The translations under genes were made by a program, and so were the position numbers. The notes beneath the pieces are model-generated. The model did no database searches and was not told the DNA's origin. It saw only the letters and a list, made by a program, of their open reading frames with translations. From Xylophilus sp. GW821-FHT01B05 (GTDB lineage: Bacteria; Pseudomonadota; Gammaproteobacteria; Burkholderiales; Burkholderiaceae_C), in NCBI GenBank assembly GCA_038961845.1, contig CP152408.1, forward strand, positions 5,208,001-5,272,000: a DNA stretch of 64,000 nucleotides, in the 5' to 3' direction. Position 1 is the first letter of the stretch. Every line of letters starts with the position of its first letter. Positions 44,566 through 52,852 of the stretch are shown one piece after another.

Positions 44566-46704
44566 TTGCACGCCGATCCGACAAATCCACTTCAGCTTGC
44601 GACGCCATTCCGCGTGGCCGTGCTGGTGCAGATGCCCGCACACAGCGCGGTGGCCGGGCCGCTGACCTATGCCGCCGCCAGCGCGCTGGCGCCCGGCACC
44701 CTGGTGCGGGTGCCGCTGGGCCGGCGCGAGACGCTGGGCATCGTCTGGGACAGCGCCGCCGAGGCGCTGGCGCCGCCCGGCGCCGAGCTGCGCGCCGTGA
44801 CCGAGGCGCTGGACGCCCTGCCGCCGCTGGCCGCGGGCTGGCGCCGGCTGGTGGACTTTGCCGCGCGCTACTACCAGCGCTCGGCCGGCGAGGTGGCGCT
44901 GGCCGCGCTGCCGCCGCCGCTGCGCACGCTCGATGCCGTGCAACTGGCCCGGCGCCTCAAGCGCAGCGCCGGCGCAGAAGGGCCGGCGGGCATCGCATTC
45001 ACTACTGAATCAATAGCACCCACCCCAGACCAGTCCTTGGCTTTGACCCGATTTGATGCAGAAACGGGCCCCTTCCTGCTATTTGGCGCCACTGGCAGCG
45101 GCAAGACCGAGGTCTACCTGCGCTGCGTGCAGACCGCGCTGCAGGCCGACCCGGCCGCCCAGGTGCTGGTGATGGTGCCGGAGATCAACCTCACGCCGCA
45201 GCTGGAAGAACGCTTCCACGCCCGCTTCCCCGCCACCGGCGACGCGCCGGCCGTGGTCTCCATGCACAGCGGCATGACGCCGCCGCAGCGCCTGCGCAGC
45301 TGGCTGGCCGCGCACACCGGGCGCGCGCGCATCGTGCTGGGCACGCGCATGGCGGTGTTTGCCTCGCTGCCGCACCTCAAGCTGATCGTGGTCGATGAAG
45401 AGCACGACCCCAGCTACAAGCAGCAGGAAGGCGCGCGCTACTCGGCGCGCGACCTGGCACTGTGGCGCGGCCATGCCGAGGGCGCCAAGGTGCTGCTGGG
45501 CTCGGCCACGCCGGCGCTGGAGAGCTGGCACGCCAGCCGCCCGGCCACGGCCGAAGACGCGGGCGGCCGCTACCAGCGGCTGGAGATGCCGCAGCGCGTG
45601 GGCGCCGGCGCCCTGCCCCGCGTGCGGCTGGTGGACATGAACCTGCTGCCGCAGAAAACCGTGTTCTCGCCGCAATTGCTGGCCGCCATTGGCGAGCGCA
45701 TCGCGCGCGGCGAGCAGGCCATGGTCTTCCTCAACCGGCGCGGCTATGCGCCGGTGCTGACCTGCCACGACTGCGGCTGGAAGAGCGAATGCCCGCACTG
45801 CAGCGCCTTCAGGGTGTTCCACAAGATCGACCGCACGCTGCGCTGCCACCACTGCGGCTACACCGAGCGCGTGCCGCGCGCCTGCCCGGCCTGCGGCAAC
45901 CTTGACATCGCGCCGCTGGGACGCGGCACCGAGCGCCTGGAAGAACACCTGGCCGAGCTGCTGGCCGACCTGCGCCGCCCCGACGGCGGCACGGTGCGCA
46001 TCGCCCGCATCGACGCCGACACCACCAAGGCCAAGGGCGCACTGGAGGCGCAACTGGCCCAGGTGCATGCGGGCGATGTCGATGTGCTGGTCGGCACCCA
46101 GATGATCGCCAAGGGCCACGATTTCCGCCGCATCACGCTGGTGGCTGCGGTCAACCCGGATGGCTCGCTGTTCTCCAGCGACTTCCGTGCGCCCGAGCGC
46201 CTGTTTGCGCTGCTGATGCAGGCCGGCGGCCGCGCCGGCCGCGACGCCGCGCACAGCGCCAGCAGCGAGATGTGGGTGCAGACCTTCCAGCCCGCGCACC
46301 CGCTGTTTGCCGCGCTCAAGGCACATGACTACCCGGCCTTTGCCGCCGACCAGCTTAAAGAGCGCGAAGCCGCCGGCATGCCGCCCTTCGCCGCCCAGGC
46401 GCTGGTGCGCGCCGAGGCGCGCAGCCAGGACGTGGCCCAGGCCTTTCTCACCGCCGCGCGCGAGGCCGCCACCGCCGCCGGCCTGGACGCCAGCGGCGAG
46501 GTCGTCGCCTTCAGCGCCGTGCCCATGACGGTGCAGCGCGTGGCCAACGTCGAGCGCGCGCAGATGCTGCTGGAGAGCTCATCGCGCCAGGCGCTGCAGC
46601 GCTTTCTGGCCGGCTGGCAGCCCTTGCTGCACAGCACCCGTGCCGACCCGACGCACAAGGGCGTGATCCGCTGGGCGGTGGATGTGGACCCGCTGGCCGT
46701 ATAA
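44566..46704 (+). CDS. priA: Primosomal protein N' (replication restart helicase)
   Basis: 712 residues. PriA restarts stalled forks. Domains: N-terminal 3'-DNA-binding and winged-helix part (about 17-145), helicase with Walker A FGATGSGKTEVY (about 173-184), DEEHD box (VVDEEHDPSYKQ), and the zinc-binding cysteines CHDCGWKSECPHC / CHHCGY / CPACG. Start: TTG at 44566 is the only start in frame after a stop at 44536; GTG at 44614 is the alternative. The segment about 147-167 (ESIAPTPDQSLALTRFDAE) is encoded by a dispersed short repeat and uses rare codons such as ATA, TCA and CGA. Confidence 0.93.
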   Translation: MHADPTNPLQLATPFRVAVLVQMPAHSAVAGPLTYAAASALAPGTLVRVPLGRRETLGIVWDSAAEALAPPGAELRAVTEALDALPPLAAGWRRLVDFAARYYQRSAGEVALAALPPPLRTLDAVQLARRLKRSAGAEGPAGIAFTTESIAPTPDQSLALTRFDAETGPFLLFGATGSGKTEVYLRCVQTALQADPAAQVLVMVPEINLTPQLEERFHARFPATGDAPAVVSMHSGMTPPQRLRSWLAAHTGRARIVLGTRMAVFASLPHLKLIVVDEEHDPSYKQQEGARYSARDLALWRGHAEGAKVLLGSATPALESWHASRPATAEDAGGRYQRLEMPQRVGAGALPRVRLVDMNLLPQKTVFSPQLLAAIGERIARGEQAMVFLNRRGYAPVLTCHDCGWKSECPHCSAFRVFHKIDRTLRCHHCGYTERVPRACPACGNLDIAPLGRGTERLEEHLAELLADLRRPDGGTVRIARIDADTTKAKGALEAQLAQVHAGDVDVLVGTQMIAKGHDFRRITLVAAVNPDGSLFSSDFRAPERLFALLMQAGGRAGRDAAHSASSEMWVQTFQPAHPLFAALKAHDYPAFAADQLKEREAAGMPPFAAQALVRAEARSQDVAQAFLTAAREAATAAGLDASGEVVAFSAVPMTVQRVANVERAQMLLESSSRQALQRFLAGWQPLLHSTRADPTHKGVIRWAVDVDPLAV
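45007..45064. repeat. Dispersed short repeat, in-frame copy in priA
   Basis: GAATCAATAGC..., then CAGTCCTTGGCTTTGACCCG and ATTTGATGCAGAAA. It shares TCCTTGGCTT, GA, CC and ATTTG with the MocR copy in the same order. It lies between the winged-helix and helicase parts, just before Walker A. Confidence 0.65.
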
Positions 46705-46729
46705 GGCGACTATCAAAATGCATAGCGCC

Positions 46730-46793
46730 ATGCCGGCGTATACCCTGTGTTTCAGGTAGTTTTATACCTGAAGTGCAGGATACACCCCGGCAT
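46730..46793. terminator. Long hairpin between convergent priA and AEC genes
   Basis: ATGCCGG...TTCAGGTA (left arm, to 46758) pairs with TACCTGAA...CCCGGCAT (right arm, from 46765), with a TAGTTTT-like loop and small internal mismatches. Flanking TATCAAAATGCATAGC and AGCTATCTATTTAG resemble the dispersed short repeat ends; the latter supplies the AEC stop codon. Probably a bidirectional terminator. Confidence 0.6.
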
Positions 46794-46801
46794 ACAGCTA
46801 T

Positions 46802-47776
46802 CTATTTAGGAGCAATTCCCGACGCCGCAAACAGCGCCACCGCCGCCGAAAAGCTCAAGAACGCCAGCGCGGTAGACACCAGGATGACGCGGGCGATGCG
46901 CCCGTTGTGCGCGCCAAAGCGCTCGGCCAGCATGGACACATTGCTGGCGCTGGGCAGGGCCGCCACCAGCACCAGGGCGGTCAGCGCCAGCGGATCAAGC
47001 GGCGCGCCCAGCAGCCGGGCAACGGCGCCGGCGGCCAGCACCAGCAACGGGTGCAGCAGCAGCTTGGCCAGCGCCAGCGGCACGTAGCTGCGCCAGGGCG
47101 CGTGCTCGGCGCGGTCCATGCCCGAGCGCGCCAGCACCGCGCCAATGGTGAACAGCGCCACCGGCGATGCGGCGTCCGACAGCAGGCCTACCGTCTGGTC
47201 CAGCGGACGCGGCAGCACAAAGCCCACGGCCGAGGCCAGCACGCCCAGCACGATGGCCCAGGGCATGGGGTTGCCGAGCATGCCGCGCAGCGCGCGCCGC
47301 ACCGCCGCCGCCACGCCATGCGCGCCCGCGCCATCCAGCCGCGACAAGGCAATGCAGAGCGAGGTGGTCAGCACCATGTCGATCGCCATGGTCTGGATCG
47401 CCGGGCCGGCGGCGGCGGAGCCCAGCAGCGCGCTCAGCAGCGGCACGCCCATGAAGCCGGTGTTGGGGAAGGCCGCCACCAGCGCACCAAAGGCCGCGTC
47501 GTTCCAGTTGGTGCCGCTGCGCCGCGAGGCCAACACGGTGATCCCCACCATCAGCAGCGCGCAAGCCAGATAGACGCCGATCACGCGCGCATCCAGCAAC
47601 TGGTGGATCGGCGTGCGCGCGCCAAAGCGGTAGAGCATGCAGGGCAGCGCAAAGAACAGCACGAAGCCGTTCAGGCCGGGAATAGCCGCCAGCGGCAGCA
47701 TGCCGCGCCGCGTGGCCAGGTAGCCGCAGAGGATCAGCGCAAAAAAGGGAAAGGTGGTGGCAAGAACGGCAAGCAC
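46802..47776 (-). CDS. AEC family (auxin efflux carrier-like) transporter
   Basis: 324 residues with about ten hydrophobic segments in two halves. Characteristic: FALILCGYLATRRGMLP, AFPNTGFMGVPLL and ALPSASNVSMLAERF. Members carry malate, malonate or amino acids, or auxin-like acids; substrate here unknown. Start GTG at 47774-47776 was chosen because the longer frame adds unrelated residues. It is 22 bp after the upstream TsuA-like gene. Confidence 0.82.
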   Translation of the reverse strand: MLAVLATTFPFFALILCGYLATRRGMLPLAAIPGLNGFVLFFALPCMLYRFGARTPIHQLLDARVIGVYLACALLMVGITVLASRRSGTNWNDAAFGALVAAFPNTGFMGVPLLSALLGSAAAGPAIQTMAIDMVLTTSLCIALSRLDGAGAHGVAAAVRRALRGMLGNPMPWAIVLGVLASAVGFVLPRPLDQTVGLLSDAASPVALFTIGAVLARSGMDRAEHAPWRSYVPLALAKLLLHPLLVLAAGAVARLLGAPLDPLALTALVLVAALPSASNVSMLAERFGAHNGRIARVILVSTALAFLSFSAAVALFAASGIAPK

Positions 47777-47798
47777 CGCCGGATTCTCGCAGGGGCCG

Positions 47799-48983
47799 CT
47801 ATGCCGCCCTGCCGCCGCCCAGGCGCCGGCGCAGCGCAAACGCGGCCGCCAGCGCGGCGAACACCGCCACCCCAAACACCCAGCCCGAGAGCGCGCCGGC
47901 CATGGTGCCCGACAGCAGCGTGCCAATGCTGCAGCCCAGCCCGGTCATGGCGCCCCAGCCCAGCAGCACGCCGCCGGCCAGGCCGCGCGCCGCGTCGCGG
48001 CCGGTCGGCCGGCGCGGCGCCCACTGGCCGCTGGCCAGCGCCGCAGCCAGGGCGCCGGCCAGCAGCCCCGCCAGCAACACCGCATGGGGCGTGAGCCACT
48101 CAGCGCCAGGCAGGGTGGCGCAGCCGGCAAAGCCGTCCAGGCCCTCCAGCCGCTGTGGCACCCAGCCCTGCTGCGCCAGCGCGCTGCGCGTGGCGCTGCC
48201 AAGCGTGGTGGTGACGCCCAGCGGGCGCATGCGCAACACCGTCAGCACGCCGATGGCGCCCACCAGCAGGCCGCCGCTCCAGTAGGGCCAGCGCCCTTGC
48301 CACAGGCGCTGCCAGGCCTCGCCCAGCGGCGGCGGCGCGGCCCCCGCCCTGGCGGCTGCGCCCCGGAAGCCGCGCCACAGCCAGGCCGCACAGGCCGCCA
48401 GCACGCCCAGTTGCAGCAGCAGCGCGCCGCCATAGCCCAGGTGGGCCGGCAGCCAGACCACGGGCGCGTCTGCCACCGCCAGGCTGTAGAGCGGGTTCCA
48501 GCTCAAGAAGCCCAGCCCGAAACCCGCTGCCGTGCCCAGCAGCGCAAACGGCGCCACCGGCGAGCCCTCGGCCAGCCGGTACCAGTGCGCGCTGATGCAC
48601 GAGCCCGACACCGCCATGCCCGCGCCAAAGGCCAGGCCCGCAGCCACCAGCACGCTGCTGACCGGGCCGATGTGGATGTCCGGCGGCAGGCGCCCCGGCG
48701 TGGGCACCGGCAGCCAGCCGCCCAGCACCACGGTGTAGCCGACCAGGCCCACCGCCAGCGCCAGCACGATGGCCAGCAAGCCGCGCGGATCGCGCTGCTC
48801 GAACCAGTCGCGCGCATGGCAGTAAAAGCAGAAGCGCGTGCGCTGCAGCACCAGGCCCAGCACGGCACCCGTCCACAACGCAAAGGCCAGCGTGCGGCCA
48901 CCAGACTGCCCCTGCAGCAGCGGCGTGGCCAGCGCCAGGGCCAGCAGCAGCAAGGCGGGCAGCGCCCAACGCAGGGAGATCAT
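47799..48983 (-). CDS. YeeE/YedE (TsuA-like) thiosulfate transporter
   Basis: 394 residues with about nine hydrophobic segments. Cysteine motifs of the TsuA family are present: RFCFYCHARD, SGSCIS and GLGCSIGT. TsuA imports thiosulfate (established for Spirochaeta and E. coli YeeE). No TusA/YeeD gene follows. The adjacent upstream gene is a secreted sulfurtransferase, suggesting sulfur-compound handling at the cell surface; separate units because a terminator lies between them. Confidence 0.85.
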   Translation of the reverse strand: MISLRWALPALLLLALALATPLLQGQSGGRTLAFALWTGAVLGLVLQRTRFCFYCHARDWFEQRDPRGLLAIVLALAVGLVGYTVVLGGWLPVPTPGRLPPDIHIGPVSSVLVAAGLAFGAGMAVSGSCISAHWYRLAEGSPVAPFALLGTAAGFGLGFLSWNPLYSLAVADAPVVWLPAHLGYGGALLLQLGVLAACAAWLWRGFRGAAARAGAAPPPLGEAWQRLWQGRWPYWSGGLLVGAIGVLTVLRMRPLGVTTTLGSATRSALAQQGWVPQRLEGLDGFAGCATLPGAEWLTPHAVLLAGLLAGALAAALASGQWAPRRPTGRDAARGLAGGVLLGWGAMTGLGCSIGTLLSGTMAGALSGWVFGVAVFAALAAAFALRRRLGGGRAA

Positions 48984-49006
48984 CGGTACGTCCTTTTCAT
49001 GCGTTC

Positions 49007-49034
49007 AAAAAAAAGGCCCGCACGCGGCGGGCCT
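49007..49034 (-). terminator. Rho-independent terminator of sulfurtransferase gene
   Basis: AGGCCCGC-ACGCG-GCGGGCCT, with eight A before it on the plus strand, gives hairpin plus T-run on the minus strand. It follows the sulfurtransferase gene (49091-50059) and precedes tsuA. Strong intrinsic terminator by eye. Confidence 0.8.
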
Positions 49035-49090
49035 CAAAGGGGAGACACATCCCCAGCATCCTCACTACCTACCTAACTAAGCACCCTCTC

Positions 49091-50059
49091 CTACTTGGCG
49101 GCCCACACCGTGCCGGCCGGGTTCTTCACCGGCACGCCCACGGCATTGCCGTATTCGGTCCAGGAACCGTCGTAGTTCCTGACGCTGTAACCCAAAATCT
49201 TGCTGAGCGCGAACCAGGTGTGGCTGGAGCGCTCGCCGATGCGGCAATAAGTGATGACCGGCTTGCTGCCGTCGATGCCGGCGGCGGCATAGAGCTTCTT
49301 CAGTTCTTCTGCAGACTTGAAGGTGCCGTCCTCACGCACCGCCTGGCCCCAGGACACGTTCACCGCGCCGGGGATGTGGCCGGCGCGCACGGCCAGCTCG
49401 GCCGCGCCGGGCGGGGCGAAGATCTTGCCGCTGTACTCGTCGGCCGAACGGATGTCGACCAGTTGCGCATCGCTGCGGCCCTCGGCCACGGCCAGCGCAT
49501 CGACCAGGCGCGCACGCAGCGCGGTATTGGGCGGGCCGGCCTTGTAGCGGGTGGCGGTGAGCTCGGGCGCGCGGTTGTTCAGCGGGCGGTTCTCGGCCTC
49601 CCACTTCTTGCGGCCGCCGTCGAGCAGCTTGACCTCCTTCACGCCATAGATGTCGAACACCCAGGCGGCCCAGGCGGCGAACCAGTTGTTGTTGTCGCCG
49701 TACAGGATCACCGTGGTGTCGGGCGTCACCGCCGCCGTGGACAGCAGGGCCTCGAAGGCCTCCTGCCCGACGATGTCGCGGCGCACGCGGTCGTTCAGGT
49801 CGTTGTGCCAGGAAAGGTTCACGGCGCCCGGGACATGGGCGCGCTCGTACAGGCCGGGATTCACACTGACCTCGATGACGCGCACCTTGTTGTTGTCAAG
49901 ATTCTGGGCGAGCCAATCAGTCGAGACCAGGGGACCGGCGGGAATCGGCGTGGCCGCAAAGGCCGCGCCCGACAGCAGCGCTGCAGCGCCCAGCGCGCAG
50001 GCGCCGGCCAGGCGGCGGATGCGGGTCGGGCGAGCGGCGGCGGGAATGTGCTGTGGCAT
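49091..50059 (-). CDS. Periplasmic two-domain rhodanese (sulfurtransferase)
   Basis: 322 residues. A Sec leader (about 1-35, LAGACALGAAALLSGAAFA) is followed by two rhodanese domains. The second holds the catalytic Cys in TYCRIGERSSHTWF, the CRxGxR type associated with thiosulfate sulfurtransferases. The first is inactive (YGDNNNW at the same place). It moves sulfane sulfur from thiosulfate to a thiol acceptor, probably in the periplasm. Own terminator downstream. Confidence 0.88.
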   Translation of the reverse strand: MPQHIPAAARPTRIRRLAGACALGAAALLSGAAFAATPIPAGPLVSTDWLAQNLDNNKVRVIEVSVNPGLYERAHVPGAVNLSWHNDLNDRVRRDIVGQEAFEALLSTAAVTPDTTVILYGDNNNWFAAWAAWVFDIYGVKEVKLLDGGRKKWEAENRPLNNRAPELTATRYKAGPPNTALRARLVDALAVAEGRSDAQLVDIRSADEYSGKIFAPPGAAELAVRAGHIPGAVNVSWGQAVREDGTFKSAEELKKLYAAAGIDGSKPVITYCRIGERSSHTWFALSKILGYSVRNYDGSWTEYGNAVGVPVKNPAGTVWAAK

Positions 50060-50318
50060 GGAATTCCTTTCAGTTCAGGGGCCGTAAGCCCCCCGCCAAC
50101 GGCAGGGGTAGCGGCACTCTAGGGTCAGCGGGTGCAAACGCGAACCAAGGAAATCGCGCCTGCTTATCCGGGGGGCAAATAAGCTGCCGCCAAGCCCCTG
50201 TTACATCTGCTGCAGGCGGCCAACACCTGCCCGCTATCATTGCCCGCGCCCCGCACACCCCCGTGCCGGGGCCCGTCGCGCTCCTGCCGTCCCTCGCTCC
50301 CCATTCCCCACCCGTTCC

Positions 50319-52409
50319 ATGTCCGCCGGTCTGAACCTCGCCCAGCAAGAAGCCGTGAACTACCTGCACGGTCCCTGCCTGGTGCTCGCCGGTGCCGGCT
50401 CGGGCAAGACGCGGGTGATCACGCACAAGATAGGGCGCCTGATCCAGAGCGGCATGCCGCCCAAGCGCATCGCCGCCATCACCTTCACCAACAAGGCGGC
50501 GGCCGAGATGCGCGAGCGCGCCAAGGACCTGATCGGGCGCCAGGCCAAGGAAGTGGTGGTGTGCACCTTCCACGCGCTGGGCGTGCGCATGATGCGGGAA
50601 GACGGCAAGGTGCTGGGCCTGAAGCCCCAGTTCAGCATCCTGGATGCGGACGACGTCACCAGCATCCTGAAGGACGCCGCCGGCGGCACCGCCGACGCGG
50701 CCACCGCGCGCCAATGGCAGTGGGTCATCAGCAAGTGGAAGAACATGGGCCTGAACGCCGAGCAGGCCCTGGCCCTGGCGGCGGACGACAACGAACGCAT
50801 CATCGCGCGCGTGATGGAGCTGTACCAAGAGCGCCTGACCGCCTACCAGAGCGTGGATTTCGACGACCTGATCGGCATGCCGCTCAAGCTGCTGTCCGAC
50901 TACCCCGAGGTGCGCGCCAAGTGGCAGGCCGCGCTCGGCCATGTGCTGGTGGACGAGTACCAGGACACCAACGCCACGCAGTACGAGGTGCTCAAGCACC
51001 TGGTCGGCGAGCGCGGCCACTTCACCGCCGTGGGCGATGACGACCAGTCCATCTACGGCTGGCGCGGCGCCACGCTGGACAACCTGAAGAAGCTGCCGGT
51101 TGATTTCCCGCAGCTCAAGGTCATCAAGCTGGAGCAGAACTACCGCTCCACCAGCGCCATCCTGCGCGCCGCCAACAACGTGATCGGGCCCAACCCCAAG
51201 CTGTTTCCCAAGACCTTGTTCAGCGAGCTGGGCGAAGGCGAGCCGGTGCGCGTGGTCGATGCCGACAGCGAAGAGCACGAGGCCGAGCGCGCCGCCGCCC
51301 GCATCATGGGCCTGCGCGAGACCTCGCAGCACAAGGAGTGGCGCGACTTCGCCATCCTCTACCGCGCCAACCACCAGGCCAAGCCCTTCGAGAAGGCGCT
51401 GCGCAAGTACAACATTCCGTACAAGGTGTCGGGCGGCACCAGCTTCTTCGATCGCACCGAGATCCGCGACCTGTGCGCCTGGTTTCGGCTGTGGGTCAAC
51501 AACGACGACGACCCGGCCTTTTTGCGCGCGGTCACCACGCCCAAACGCGGCATCGGCCACACCACGCTGGGCAAGCTCGGCGAGTTCGGCAGCAAGTACA
51601 AGCTGAGCCTGTTCGCCTCGCTGTTCTCGGCGTCGCTGCCCAGCATGCTGCCCGAGCGCGCCATGGACGGCCTGCTTGAGTTCGGCCGCTACATGAACGA
51701 CCTGGAATACCGCGCGCGCCAGACCATGGGCGCCGAGGCCGCGCTCGCCTTCCTGATGGAATGGCTGAAAGAGATCGACTACGAGCAGCACCTGCTCGAA
51801 GGCGAAGACAGCGACAAGGTCGCCGCCGCGCGCTGGGGCAATGTGATCGATTTCTGCGAATGGATGTCGCAGCGCTGCGGTGGCCAGATCGACGATGCCT
51901 CTGGCGCCAACCCGGTGCTGGCCAGCGAGACCAAGAGCCTGATGGAAGTGGCGCAGACGATCTCGCTCTTGTCCACCATCAGCGAGCGCGAGAAAGACCA
52001 GGACATGGTCACGCTCTCTACCCTGCATGCCTCCAAGGGCCTGGAGTGGCCGCACGTGGTGCTGGTGGGCGTGACCGAGGGCATGCTGCCCTTCAAGCTC
52101 GACGACGACGGCGGCCGGCAAAAGATGGTGAGCGACGAAACCGCCCAGCGCCTGCAGGAAGAGCGCCGCCTGATGTACGTGGGCATCACCCGCGCCCAGC
52201 GCAGCCTGGCCGTGAGCTGGACGCGCCGGCGCAAGAAGGGCCGCGAGATGGTCGCCGTGCAACCCAGCCGCTTCATCGCCGAGATGGCGCTGGACAAGGA
52301 AACCACCAAAGAAGACCCGCGCGAAAAGCTGCGCGCGCTGCGCGCCGAATTTGCCAAGAAGGCTCAAGCCGGCGTAGCAGCCGCCGCTGCCAGCGAAGCC
52401 CGGACATGA
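50319..52409 (+). CDS. rep: UvrD/Rep family ATP-dependent DNA helicase
   Basis: 696 residues of superfamily 1A. Motif I AGAGSGKTRVI, Ia ITFTNKAAAEMRER, II VDEYQDTNATQYE, III GDDDQSIYGWRGA, IV EQNYRSTSAILRAAN, V TLHASKGLEWPHV, VI LMYVGITRAQ. Most like Rep (the gene-symbol choice over uvrD is tentative). It unwinds 3'-5' and helps forks past obstacles. Its stop overlaps the next ATG (ATGA). Confidence 0.9.
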   Translation: MSAGLNLAQQEAVNYLHGPCLVLAGAGSGKTRVITHKIGRLIQSGMPPKRIAAITFTNKAAAEMRERAKDLIGRQAKEVVVCTFHALGVRMMREDGKVLGLKPQFSILDADDVTSILKDAAGGTADAATARQWQWVISKWKNMGLNAEQALALAADDNERIIARVMELYQERLTAYQSVDFDDLIGMPLKLLSDYPEVRAKWQAALGHVLVDEYQDTNATQYEVLKHLVGERGHFTAVGDDDQSIYGWRGATLDNLKKLPVDFPQLKVIKLEQNYRSTSAILRAANNVIGPNPKLFPKTLFSELGEGEPVRVVDADSEEHEAERAAARIMGLRETSQHKEWRDFAILYRANHQAKPFEKALRKYNIPYKVSGGTSFFDRTEIRDLCAWFRLWVNNDDDPAFLRAVTTPKRGIGHTTLGKLGEFGSKYKLSLFASLFSASLPSMLPERAMDGLLEFGRYMNDLEYRARQTMGAEAALAFLMEWLKEIDYEQHLLEGEDSDKVAAARWGNVIDFCEWMSQRCGGQIDDASGANPVLASETKSLMEVAQTISLLSTISEREKDQDMVTLSTLHASKGLEWPHVVLVGVTEGMLPFKLDDDGGRQKMVSDETAQRLQEERRLMYVGITRAQRSLAVSWTRRRKKGREMVAVQPSRFIAEMALDKETTKEDPREKLRALRAEFAKKAQAGVAAAAASEART

Positions 52410-52852
52410 CCGACATGAACAAGCTACTGCATTCCCTTTTGCTGGCCTGCGCCCTGGGCGCGGCCAGCGCGCACGCGGCCGACGCGCCTGCCACTTCATC
52501 GGCCCCGGGCTGCATCGCCGCCAACAAGGTCGGCCAGGCGCAATTGGTGGGCCGCTGGGAGGTGCGCTTTGCCGACCGCAGCGATACCGGCACCATGACG
52601 CTGGCGCCGCACCCCGACTTTGCCAATGCGGTGCGTGGCAGCGTGAGCTATGGCGACGCCACCGCCCAGGTCGCCGGCGACGCGGACGAGGGCATCGTCG
52701 CCATCGATGCATCCTCTACCGGCAAATCCATCACCGCCCTCTGGGAAGGGCAAGTCAGCGCCGGCAGTTGCGGCAGAAAGATCGAGGGAACATGGACCGA
52801 CTCCGCCACCGACAGCAAGCGCGCCTTCGTGCTGCGCAAGCTAAGCCCCTGA
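52406..52852 (+). CDS. Small secreted protein of unknown function
   Basis: 148 residues with a Sec leader (MTDMNKLLHSLLLACALGAASAHAA). The mature part is beta-rich (GRWEVRFADRSDTGTMTL, GSVSYGDATAQVAG, GRKIEGTWTD) and has two cysteines. I do not recognise a family with certainty. It overlaps rep upstream (4 bp) and the phospholipase gene downstream (61 bp). Confidence 0.7.
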   Translation: MTDMNKLLHSLLLACALGAASAHAADAPATSSAPGCIAANKVGQAQLVGRWEVRFADRSDTGTMTLAPHPDFANAVRGSVSYGDATAQVAGDADEGIVAIDASSTGKSITALWEGQVSAGSCGRKIEGTWTDSATDSKRAFVLRKLSP

